Below are positions 1 through 5,960 of a DNA stretch of 8,208 nt, piece by piece. Made by a program: the position numbers and the translations under genes. The stretch is from contig CAYPAX010000145.1 in NCBI GenBank assembly GCA_964408735.1, forward strand, positions 1 through 8,208, written 5' to 3'. The notes below the pieces were generated by a model, which saw only the letters and a program-made list of their open reading frames with translations, searched no databases and was not told the origin of the DNA. Positions within the stretch are counted from its first letter, which is position 1; each line of letters begins with the position of its first letter. Origin of the DNA: UBA7887 sp964408735 (GTDB lineage Bacteria > Pseudomonadota > Alphaproteobacteria > UBA7887).

Positions 1-31
1 AGCGAAGGCGCTGTTGGAGGAGCTGAAATAG
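1..31 (+). CDS. C-terminal end of an unidentified upstream gene (partial)
   Basis: Read from base 2, the first bases give AKALLEELK followed by a TAG stop at 29-31. Eight of the nine sense codons end in G, which matches the strong GC3 bias of the genes downstream; the other two frames use poorer codons or stop early. This suggests the tail of a + strand gene that starts left of the window. The piece is too short to identify. In related genomes dapF, mtaB or ftsY may lie near ffh, but that is recollection of neighbourhood, not something the residues show. The alternative is chance, with frame 1 open to a TGA at 58-60. Confidence 0.35.
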   Translation, partial: AKALLEELK

Positions 32-328
32 CCGATGCCGCCGAAGCCGCAAGAGTCTGATTCGGGTCAAATCACGAACTTTGACCGCACGCACCAAGTC
101 GCCTGAGGCTGGTGAAAACAGACCTCGGACGGCCCGGCTTGCGATGAGGGCTCTTCGATCGGCGCGAGGATGGCGCTCCGCGGCTGGTGGCTGGCGGGGC
201 GCATAGCCCACAGTCCGCCCCCACCACCCCGCTTGACTTGGGCTGCGGTTTGCGGATTATGGCGGCCGCATTTCCGTGGGTGCCGGCCAAGGCTGTGTCG
301 GCGCCCCGCATTGTGTTGGGAAATCGGC
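32..328. other. Gene-free stretch upstream of ffh with small inverted repeats
   Basis: No convincing gene is seen here. A perfect 7-bp inverted repeat GGTCAAA (65-71) / TTTGACC (80-86) encloses an 8-base loop. A second hairpin, 105-126, pairs GAGGCTG with CAG-A-CCTC around the loop GTGAAAA. A GC-rich hairpin pairs GGTGG (186-190) with CCACC (221-225) and GGCGG (193-197) with CCGCC (215-219). None is followed by a T-run, so none is a standard intrinsic terminator, although one could end the upstream transcript in another way. The open frame that reaches ffh from 170 has a proline- and tryptophan-rich translation unlike Ffh, so I treat it as non-coding. Confidence 0.5.
233..260 (+). promoter_or_regulatory. 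Candidate sigma-70-type promoter for the ffh operon
   Basis: TTGACT at 233-238, preceded by C, resembles the CTTGAC -35 box common in alphaproteobacteria. Sixteen bases later GATTAT (255-260) matches TATAAT at four of six positions. Transcription would start near 267 and give a leader of about 60 bases before the ffh ATG. It is the best promoter-like pair in the gap by eye; no scoring was run, and the -10 match is only moderate. Confidence 0.4.
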
Positions 329-1693
329 ATGTTCGACGCCTTATCGGGCCGGCTCGGCGACATTTTCGATCGCCTGAAGAAGCGCGGCGCTCTCTCGGAG
401 AGCGACGTGAGCGAGGCCATGCGCGAAGTGCGCATCGCATTGCTCGAGGCCGACGTGGCGCTGCCGGTGGTCAAGGACTTCATCGCCCAGGTGCGCGAGC
501 GCGCCACCGGCTCGGAAGTGATCAAGAGCGTCACCCCGGGCCAGATGGTGGTCAAGATCGTCAACGATCATCTGGTCGAGATGCTCGGCGGCGAGGCAGC
601 ACCCCTGGCGCTTTCGGGCAATCCGCCGATGGCGCTGATGGTGGTCGGCCTGCAAGGCTCGGGCAAGACCACGACCACGGCGAAGCTCGCCAAGCACCTG
701 AGCGAGCGCGAGAAGAAGAAGGTGCTGGTCGCCTCCCTCGACGTGCAGCGCCCGGCAGCCCAGGAACAGCTTGCGGTGCTGGCGGAACAGGCCGGCGTTG
801 CCTCGCTGCCCATCGTCGCCGGCCAGGCGCCGGCCGCTATCGCCAAGCGCGCCCTGCAGGCCGCGCGCCTCGGCGGCAGCGACATCGTGCTGCTCGATAC
901 CGCCGGGCGTTTGCATGTGGACGAAGCGCTGATGGCCGAGCTGGCGCAAGTCAGCGCCGTCGCCAATCCGGTCGAGACCCTGCTGGTGGCCGATTCGCTG
1001 ACCGGCCAGGACGCGGTCAACAGCGCCGCCGCCTTCAAGGAGCGGGTGGCGCTGACCGGCATCGTCTTGACGCGCATCGACGGCGACAGCCGCGGCGGCG
1101 CGGCGCTGAGCATGCGCGCGGTCACCGGTTGCCCGATCAAGCTGGTCGGCACGGGCGAAGACCTCGATGCCATCGAGCCTTTCCACCCGGACCGCACCGC
1201 CTCGCGCATCCTCGGCATGGGCGACGTGGTCAGCCTGGTCGAGAAGGCGGCCGAGGTGGTCGAGCAGGACGAGGCCGAGAAGCTGGCGGCGAAGATGGAG
1301 GCCGGCAATTTCGACCTCGACGACATGGCGAGCCAGTTCCGCCAGATGCGCAAGATGGGCGGCATGGACGGCCTGATGGGCATGCTGCCGGGGGTCGCCA
1401 AGGTCAAGAGCCAGCTTGCTCAGGCCAAGGTCGACGACGGCATGCTGCGCCGCCAGGAAGCGATCATCCAGTCCATGACGCCGGGCGAGCGCCGCAAGGT
1501 CAAGGTGCTGAACAGCTCGCGCAAGCGGCGCATCGCCGCCGGCTCGGGCACCACGGTGCAGGACGTGAACAGGCTGCTCAAGCAGTTCAAGGATATGACG
1601 GTAATGATGAAGCGCGTGCGCAAGATGGGCAAAAAGGGCCTGGCGCGCCACGGGCTTCCAGGCATGATGCCGCCGGGCTACCCCGGCCGTTGA
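329..1693 (+). CDS. ffh: Signal recognition particle protein Ffh (SRP54 GTPase)
   Basis: This is the GTPase subunit of the bacterial signal recognition particle. It binds 4.5S RNA, captures signal sequences at the ribosome and hands the complex to FtsY at the membrane. At 454 aa it has normal length. The N domain covers about residues 1-95. The G domain follows, with P-loop GLQGSGKTT (107-115), DTAGR (190-194), TRID (248-251, in place of the commoner TKxD) and GTGE (274-277). The methionine-rich M domain runs from about 300 and includes the RNA-binding stretch SSRKRRIAAGSG (396-407). The start MFDALSGRLGDIF is the typical family N-terminus; GGGA at 318-321 is a modest ribosome site seven bases upstream. 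An in-frame ATG at 170 would add 53 unrelated residues and is rejected. It is first in the block, 26 bases before rpsP. Confidence 0.97.
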   Translation: MFDALSGRLGDIFDRLKKRGALSESDVSEAMREVRIALLEADVALPVVKDFIAQVRERATGSEVIKSVTPGQMVVKIVNDHLVEMLGGEAAPLALSGNPPMALMVVGLQGSGKTTTTAKLAKHLSEREKKKVLVASLDVQRPAAQEQLAVLAEQAGVASLPIVAGQAPAAIAKRALQAARLGGSDIVLLDTAGRLHVDEALMAELAQVSAVANPVETLLVADSLTGQDAVNSAAAFKERVALTGIVLTRIDGDSRGGAALSMRAVTGCPIKLVGTGEDLDAIEPFHPDRTASRILGMGDVVSLVEKAAEVVEQDEAEKLAAKMEAGNFDLDDMASQFRQMRKMGGMDGLMGMLPGVAKVKSQLAQAKVDDGMLRRQEAIIQSMTPGERRKVKVLNSSRKRRIAAGSGTTVQDVNRLLKQFKDMTVMMKRVRKMGKKGLARHGLPGMMPPGYPGR

Positions 1694-1719
1694 GACGATA
1701 ACGAGAGAAGGACGACGGA

Positions 1720-2193
1720 ATGTCATTGAAGATCCGACTGGCGCGAGCCGGCGCCAAGAAGCGGCCCCAATACCGTATCGTGGTGGCCGACGTGCGCAGC
1801 CCGCGCGACGGCCGCTTCATCGAGAAGGTGGGCACCTTCAACCCACTGCAGCCGAAGGACAGCTCGCAGCGCACGACGCTCAATACCGAGCGCATCAACT
1901 ATTGGCTCTCCAAGGGTGCCAGGCCGACCGACCGGGTGGGCCGCATTCTCGGCCAGGCCGAGATCATTCCGATGCCGGCGCAGCACAACAATCCCCAAAA
2001 GGCGAAGCCCAAGGCCAAAGCCCAGGAGCGCCTGAAGGAAGCCGAGGAAGCAGCCGCGGCAGCCGCCGAGGCAGCGGCCGAAGCCGCCGCGGCTCCGGCG
2101 GAGGAGGCACCGGCCGAGGAGGCTCCCGCCGAGGAAGCAGCGGCCGAGGAGGCTCCGGCCGAGGATGCGGCGCCGGAGGCCGACAAGGAATAG
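1720..2193 (+). CDS. rpsP: Small ribosomal subunit protein S16, with a long acidic/alanine-rich tail
   Basis: S16 is a primary assembly protein of the 30S subunit. The core (residues 1 to about 82) starts MSLKIRLARAGAKKRPQYRI and includes the family motifs VADVRSPRDGRFIEKVG and FNPL, then INYWLSKGARPTDRV. The protein is 157 aa, whereas the Escherichia coli protein is about 82 aa. The extra part has a Lys-rich linker (94-106) and then an almost pure Ala/Glu/Pro tail (107-157) containing EEAPA repeats. Tails of this kind occur in alphaproteobacterial S16, so it is probably genuine and likely disordered or helical and solvent-exposed; its role is unknown. AGAAGGA at 1707-1713 is a strong ribosome-binding site six bases before the ATG. 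The gene lies between ffh and rimM, the usual order. Confidence 0.97.
   Translation: MSLKIRLARAGAKKRPQYRIVVADVRSPRDGRFIEKVGTFNPLQPKDSSQRTTLNTERINYWLSKGARPTDRVGRILGQAEIIPMPAQHNNPQKAKPKAKAQERLKEAEEAAAAAAEAAAEAAAAPAEEAPAEEAPAEEAAAEEAPAEDAAPEADKE
2101..2175 (+). repeat. 15-bp tandem repeat coding EEAPA in the S16 tail
   Basis: Units start at 2101, 2116, 2131, 2146 and 2161 with consensus GAGGAGGCNCCGGCC, translated EEAPA, EEAPA, EEAAA, EEAPA and a degenerate EDAAP. The period is a multiple of three, so gain or loss of a unit keeps the frame. The upstream stretch 2050-2100 is Ala-rich but less regular. Confidence 0.85.
2185..2189 (+). promoter_or_regulatory. Ribosome-binding site that fixes the rimM GTG start
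   Basis: AAGGA lies in the last codons of rpsP, five bases before GTG at 2195-2197. It favours that start over an in-frame ATG at 2165, which would overlap rpsP by 29 bases and add an Arg-rich MRRRRPTRNR head not expected in RimM. It also implies that rimM translation is tied to the end of rpsP translation. Confidence 0.6.
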
Positions 2194-2194
2194 G

Positions 2195-2686
2195 GTGGCC
2201 GAGCGCCGGGTTTGCGTCGGAGTGATTGCCGGCGCTCATGGCGTCCGCGGCGCCGTGCGCGTCAAGAGCTTCACCGACGACCCCGCCGCGCTGAGAGACT
2301 TTGCCGGCATCAGCGATGAATCCGGCAGCGCCCTCGCCTTGCAGGTGACGGAAGTGCGCCCTCGCCTGGTCGTCGCCCGCATCGATGGCGTCGACGACCG
2401 CGACGCCGCGGCGGCGCTGCGCGGCACCAAGCTCTATCTCGATCGCGCCGCCCTGCCCGAGCCCGAGGCGGAGGAATTCTACCACGCCGACCTCATCGGC
2501 CTGGCCTGCGAGACGCCGGACGGCAAAAGCCTCGGGAAGGTCAAGGCAATCCACGATTTCGGCGCCGGCGACGTCATCGAGATCGACGGCTTCGATGCGA
2601 TGATCCCCTTCACGCAGGCGGTGGTGCCGGAAGTCGATATCGCCGGCCACCGCCTTGTCGTGATCCCGCCCGAGGCGACCGAATGA
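2195..2686 (+). CDS. rimM: Ribosome maturation factor RimM (16S rRNA processing)
   Basis: RimM assists maturation of the head of the 30S subunit, binding near protein S19. The 163-aa product has the two expected parts. The N-terminal barrel begins VCVGVIAGAHGVRGAVRVKSF (within residues 6-26), the family signature with its GxHGxRG core. The PRC-barrel part starts around EFYHADLIGL (94-103) and continues through LGKVKAIHDFGAGDVIEI (113-130). GTG at 2195 is chosen because it gives the usual short head before the signature and has a ribosome site at the right distance; the first codon is read as Met. The gene begins one base after the rpsP stop and its TGA overlaps the trmD ATG in ATGA (2683-2686), so translational coupling on both sides is likely. 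Confidence 0.94.
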   Translation: MAERRVCVGVIAGAHGVRGAVRVKSFTDDPAALRDFAGISDESGSALALQVTEVRPRLVVARIDGVDDRDAAAALRGTKLYLDRAALPEPEAEEFYHADLIGLACETPDGKSLGKVKAIHDFGAGDVIEIDGFDAMIPFTQAVVPEVDIAGHRLVVIPPEATE

Positions 2687-3414
2687 GCACGCCCAGCCCC
2701 TGGCGAGCCAGCGTGCTCACCCTCTATCCGGGCATGTTTCCGGGCGCCCTCTCACACGGTATTTCCGGGCGCGCGTTGGAGGCGCGGCTTTGGATGCTGG
2801 AAACGGTGGACATTCGCGATTTTGCGAGCGATAAACACCGCTCCGTTGACGACACCCCCTTCGGCGGCGGCCCGGGCATGGTTATGCGCCCGGACGTACT
2901 GGCCGCGGCCATCGACGCCACGACCGACGCCATGGGTCCGGAAACGGAGGGTGTTGCGCGTCTATATCTCAGCGCGCGTGGCGCGCCTTTGACGCAGGCC
3001 CGTATCCGCTCCCTAGCCTCTGCGCCGGGAGTGCTTGCAGTGTGCGGGCGTTTCGAAGGTGTCGATGAGCGTGTGATCGAGGCGCGCGCGCTTGAAGAGG
3101 TAAGCCTTGGCGACTTCGTGCTTTCGGGCGGGGAAGTCGCAGCGATGGCCCTGATCGACGCCTGCGTGCGGCTGCTGCCGGGCGCCATAGGCGATGCGGC
3201 AGGGCTGGAAGAGGAGAGTTTCGAAGCGGGTCTGCTTGAATACCCGCACTATACGCGACCCCGTGCGTGGGAGGGGCGAGAGGTGCCCGAGGTCCTCTTG
3301 TCCGGCGATCACGCGCGTATCGCGGCCTGGCGCCAGGACATGCGGGAACAGGCGACGCGCGAGCGCCGTCCCGACCTTTGGCAAAAACGCAAGCCCGAGC
3401 CGGGCACGGATTGA
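2683..3414 (+). CDS. trmD: tRNA (guanine-37-N1)-methyltransferase TrmD
   Basis: TrmD uses S-adenosylmethionine to make m1G37 next to the anticodon, which prevents +1 frameshifting. The 243-aa protein shows the family's trefoil-knot SPOUT fold signatures in order: PFGGGPGMVM (59-68), CGRFEGVDERV (121-131), GDFVLSGGE (143-151), then PHYTRP (188-193) and PEVLLSGDH (202-210). Arg163 aligns with catalytic Arg154 of the Escherichia coli and Haemophilus influenzae enzymes. The residue aligned without gaps to their catalytic Asp169 is Glu178, in EEESF. Codon use is looser than in ffh: by hand count about 24 of the first 100 codons end in A or T, against about 13. The start overlaps the rimM stop in ATGA. 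The trmD-rplS gap is 34 bases, keeping the usual rpsP-rimM-trmD-rplS order. Confidence 0.96.
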   Translation: MSTPSPWRASVLTLYPGMFPGALSHGISGRALEARLWMLETVDIRDFASDKHRSVDDTPFGGGPGMVMRPDVLAAAIDATTDAMGPETEGVARLYLSARGAPLTQARIRSLASAPGVLAVCGRFEGVDERVIEARALEEVSLGDFVLSGGEVAAMALIDACVRLLPGAIGDAAGLEEESFEAGLLEYPHYTRPRAWEGREVPEVLLSGDHARIAAWRQDMREQATRERRPDLWQKRKPEPGTD

Positions 3415-3448
3415 ACGGACGAACACGACAGCAGGTTGGATAGCGATC

Positions 3449-3859
3449 ATGAATATCATCGAGCAGCTCGAGCAAGAGCAAATCGGCAAGCTCACCGAAA
3501 ACAAGGACGTGCCGGAATTCGCACCTGGCGACACGCTGCGCGTCAGCGTACGCGTGATCGAGGGATCGCGGTCTCGCTTGCAGGCCTTCGAAGGTGTCTG
3601 CATCGCGCGCGCCAACAAGGGCGTGAACTCGAACTTCACCGTGCGCAAGATCTCCTACGGCGAGGGCGTCGAACGCGTGTTCCCGCTCTATTCTCCCCTG
3701 GTCGAGAAGATCGAGGTTTTGCGCCGGGGCGACGTGCGCCGCGCCAAGCTCTATTACCTGCGCGGACGCACGGGCAAGGCGGCCCGCATCGCCGAGAAGC
3801 GTGAGGACCGCGGCGCCAAGCCCAAGGCGAAGGCCAAGGCCGAGACCGCCGAAACCTGA
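3449..3859 (+). CDS. rplS: Large ribosomal subunit protein L19
   Basis: L19 sits at the subunit interface of the 50S subunit and contributes to bridges with 16S rRNA. The 136-aa product matches the family along its length: MNIIEQLEQEQIGKL at the start, FAPGDTLRVSVRVIEG (24-39), RLQAFEGVCIAR (43-54), FTVRKISYGEGVERVFPLYS (63-82), and the C-terminal VRRAKLYYLRGRTGKAARI. A short Lys/Ala/Glu tail (about 118-136) exceeds the common length of about 115 aa. The ATG at 3449 gives the standard N-terminus; the open frame continues upstream inside trmD in another frame and is not coding there. The ribosome site is weak (AGGTTGGA about eight to ten bases upstream), and coupling to trmD may help. Confidence 0.96.
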   Translation: MNIIEQLEQEQIGKLTENKDVPEFAPGDTLRVSVRVIEGSRSRLQAFEGVCIARANKGVNSNFTVRKISYGEGVERVFPLYSPLVEKIEVLRRGDVRRAKLYYLRGRTGKAARIAEKREDRGAKPKAKAKAETAET

Positions 3860-3875
3860 GCGGAGCACGCCAGCC

Positions 3876-5288
3876 ATGTCCGCACCACGTACCCTTTTCG
3901 ACAAGATCTGGGACAACCACCTGGTACACCGCCAGGATGACGGCACGGCCCTGATCTACATCGATCGCCATCTGGTCCACGAAGTGACCAGCCCGCAGGC
4001 CTTCGAGGGCTTGCGCATGGCCGATCGCCAGATCCGCCGCGCCGACGCCACCTTGGCGGTCGCCGACCACAATATCTCCACGGTCGCTGCCGACCGCGCC
4101 GCCGGCATCGCCGACGAGACCTCGCGCGTGCAGGTAGAGACCCTGGAGGAGAATTGCCGCACTTTTGGCGTTCCCTACTTCCCGGTCGACGACATCCGCC
4201 AGGGCATCGTCCATATCATCGGTCCCGAGCAGGGCTTCACCCTGCCCGGCTCGACCATCGTCTGCGGCGACAGCCATACCGCCACCCATGGCGCCTTCGG
4301 AGCACTTGCCATCGGTATCGGCACCAGCGAGGTGGAGCACGTCCTCGCCACCCAGACGCTGATCCAGACGCGGCCGAAGAACATGCGCGTCACCGTCGAC
4401 GGTACCCTGCCCGCCGGCGTCGGGCCGAAGGACGTCATCCTTGCCATCATCGGTACCATCGGCACCGCCGGCGGCACCGGGCATGTCATCGAATATGCCG
4501 GCGAAGTCATCCGCGCCATGTCGATGGAAGGCCGCATGACGGTCTGCAACATGTCGATCGAGGCCGGCGCCCGCGGCGGCATGGTGGCGCCCGACCAAAC
4601 CACATTCGACTATGTCATGGGCCGACCCATGGCACCCAAGGCAGGCGCATGGGAGCAGGCCGAGGCCTATTGGCGCACCCTGCCGAGCGACGAGGGCGCG
4701 ACCTTCGACCGCGAAGTCACCATCGACGGCGGCGCACTGGTACCGCAGGTGACCTGGGGCACCAGCCCGCAGGACGTCGCCGCGATCGACGGCAGCGTGC
4801 CCGACCCGGCCGCCGAGGCCGATGCCGGCAAGCGCGCCGCCATGGAGCGCTCGCTGGCCTATATGGACTTGGAGGCGGGCACGCCGATGCAAGAGGTGAG
4901 CATCGACCGGGTCTTCATCGGCAGCTGCACCAATGCCCGCATCGAGGACATGCGCGAAGCCGCCGCCGTCGCCAAGGGCCGGCAGGTGGCCGACAGCGTC
5001 CACGCCATGGTCGTGCCCGGCTCCGGGCTGGTCAAGCACCAGGCCGAGGAAGAAGGTCTCGACGTCATCTTCCGCGAGGCCGGCTTCGACTGGCGTGAGC
5101 CCGGCTGCTCCATGTGCCTGGCCATGAATGCCGATCGGCTGGAGCCCGGCGAGCGTTGCGCCTCGACATCGAACCGCAATTTCGAGGGCCGTCAGGGACG
5201 TGGCGGCCGCACCCATCTGGTCAGTCCGGCGATGGCCGCTGCGGCCGCCGTCGGCGGGCGCCTGAGCGACGTTCGCAAGCTGGCCTGA
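3876..5288 (+). CDS. leuC: 3-isopropylmalate dehydratase large subunit LeuC
   Basis: With LeuD this forms isopropylmalate isomerase, which converts 2-isopropylmalate to 3-isopropylmalate in leucine synthesis. It belongs to the aconitase superfamily and carries a [4Fe-4S] cluster. At 470 aa it has normal length. The N-terminus TLFDKIWDNH, GDSHTATHGAFGALAIGIG (from residue 131), FIGSCTNARIEDMR and GCSMCLAMN are family signatures. The likely cluster ligands Cys351, Cys411 and Cys414 are all present. The start at 3876 gives MSAPRTLFDKIW; an upstream in-frame ATG at 3801 lies inside rplS and would add an Arg/Pro-rich head, so it is rejected. GGAG at 3862-3865 is a plausible ribosome site. The gene starts 16 bases after rplS with no visible terminator or leucine leader peptide, so it probably shares the upstream transcript. 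Confidence 0.97.
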   Translation: MSAPRTLFDKIWDNHLVHRQDDGTALIYIDRHLVHEVTSPQAFEGLRMADRQIRRADATLAVADHNISTVAADRAAGIADETSRVQVETLEENCRTFGVPYFPVDDIRQGIVHIIGPEQGFTLPGSTIVCGDSHTATHGAFGALAIGIGTSEVEHVLATQTLIQTRPKNMRVTVDGTLPAGVGPKDVILAIIGTIGTAGGTGHVIEYAGEVIRAMSMEGRMTVCNMSIEAGARGGMVAPDQTTFDYVMGRPMAPKAGAWEQAEAYWRTLPSDEGATFDREVTIDGGALVPQVTWGTSPQDVAAIDGSVPDPAAEADAGKRAAMERSLAYMDLEAGTPMQEVSIDRVFIGSCTNARIEDMREAAAVAKGRQVADSVHAMVVPGSGLVKHQAEEEGLDVIFREAGFDWREPGCSMCLAMNADRLEPGERCASTSNRNFEGRQGRGGRTHLVSPAMAAAAAVGGRLSDVRKLA

Positions 5289-5301
5289 GCGGGAGCAGAA
5301 C

Positions 5302-5916
5302 ATGGATCCGTTTCGCATCTTGACCGGCATCGCCGCGCCGCTCGACATGATCAATGTCGATACCGACATGATCATCCCCAAGCAGTATCTCAAGACCATC
5401 AAGCGCACGGGCCTCGGCCAGAACCTGTTCGACGACATGCGCTTCGAGACCGACGGCAGCGAGAAGCCCGATTTCGTTCTCAACCGGGCGCCCTATCGCA
5501 ATGCCGAGATCCTCATCGCAGGTGAGAATTTCGGCTGCGGCTCGAGCCGCGAGCATGCGCCCTGGGCGCTGCTCGACTTCGGCATCCGCTGCGTCATCGC
5601 GCCGAGCTTTGCCGACATCTTCTACAACAACAGCTTCAAGAACGGCATCCTGCTCATCAAGCTGCCGAAGGAAACGATCGACGGCCTCATGGCGCAAGCC
5701 GACCAGGGTGCCAATGCACGCTTCACGGTCGACCTCGAGGCCTGCGAGATCATCGCGCCAGATGGCAGCAAGGTACCATTCGAAATCGACCCGCACCGCC
5801 GCCGCTGCTTGCTCGACGGTCTCGACGATATCGGCCTGACCTTGGAGAAACACGCCGACATCTACGAGTTCGAAGGCCAGCAAAAGACGGCGCAGCCCTG
5901 GTTGCACCAATCCTAA
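5302..5916 (+). CDS. leuD: 3-isopropylmalate dehydratase small subunit LeuD
   Basis: This is the swivel-domain partner of LeuC; the heterodimer catalyses the isomerisation in leucine synthesis. The 204-aa length is typical of the proteobacterial small subunit. Visible signatures are NVDTDMIIPKQYLKTIKRTG (residues 18-37), GENFGCGSSREHAPWAL (74-90), SFADIFYNNSFKNGILLI (102-119) and DPHRRRCLLDGLDDIGLTL (163-181). GGGAG at 5291-5295 lies six bases before the ATG. Only 13 bases separate it from leuC, as expected for subunits made in equal amounts, and leuB follows after 44 bases. Confidence 0.97.
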   Translation: MDPFRILTGIAAPLDMINVDTDMIIPKQYLKTIKRTGLGQNLFDDMRFETDGSEKPDFVLNRAPYRNAEILIAGENFGCGSSREHAPWALLDFGIRCVIAPSFADIFYNNSFKNGILLIKLPKETIDGLMAQADQGANARFTVDLEACEIIAPDGSKVPFEIDPHRRRCLLDGLDDIGLTLEKHADIYEFEGQQKTAQPWLHQS

Positions 5917-5947
5917 GACCCGGCTTGGCGGCCGGCGATCAACAGAC

Positions 5948-5954
5948 AAGGAGA
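5948..5954 (+). promoter_or_regulatory. Strong ribosome-binding site that fixes the leuB start
   Basis: AAGGAGA lies six bases before ATG 5961, a near-ideal Shine-Dalgarno sequence. It decides against the in-frame ATG at 5925, which would put this site inside the coding region and add a 12-residue Arg-rich head before the normal LeuB N-terminus. Confidence 0.75.
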
Positions 5955-5960
5955 CGACGT

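Noticed and set aside
35..106. Short open frame of 23 codons (MPPKPQESDSG...) after the upstream stop
   Set aside because: No clear ribosome site, and the codon use is mixed and partly A/T-ending, unlike the genes. It is most likely chance; the hairpin at 65-86 lies within it.
170..328. 53-codon N-terminal extension of Ffh from ATG 170
   Set aside because: The residues are Pro/Trp/Arg/Cys-rich and unlike Ffh, whereas MFDALSGRLGDIF at 329 is the standard start. The candidate promoter at 233-260 also falls inside the extension.
1..328. 4.5S/SRP RNA gene next to ffh
   Set aside because: I looked on both strands for the conserved GGTCAGGTCCGGAAGGAAGC-type core and did not find it.
341..1726. 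461-codon minus-strand open frame opposite ffh
   Set aside because: It mirrors the ffh codon pattern, is rich in His/Leu/Ala/Arg and has no family motif. Ffh on the + strand is certain.
3860..3875. Terminator or leucine attenuator between rplS and leuC
   Set aside because: The gap is only 16 bases, with no hairpin, T-run or leader peptide.
3636..5483. 615-codon open frame on the minus strand across rplS, leuC and leuD
   Set aside because: It lies antisense to three clear genes; long antisense frames are expected in GC-rich DNA, and the translation is Gly/Ala/His/Asp-rich without recognisable domains.
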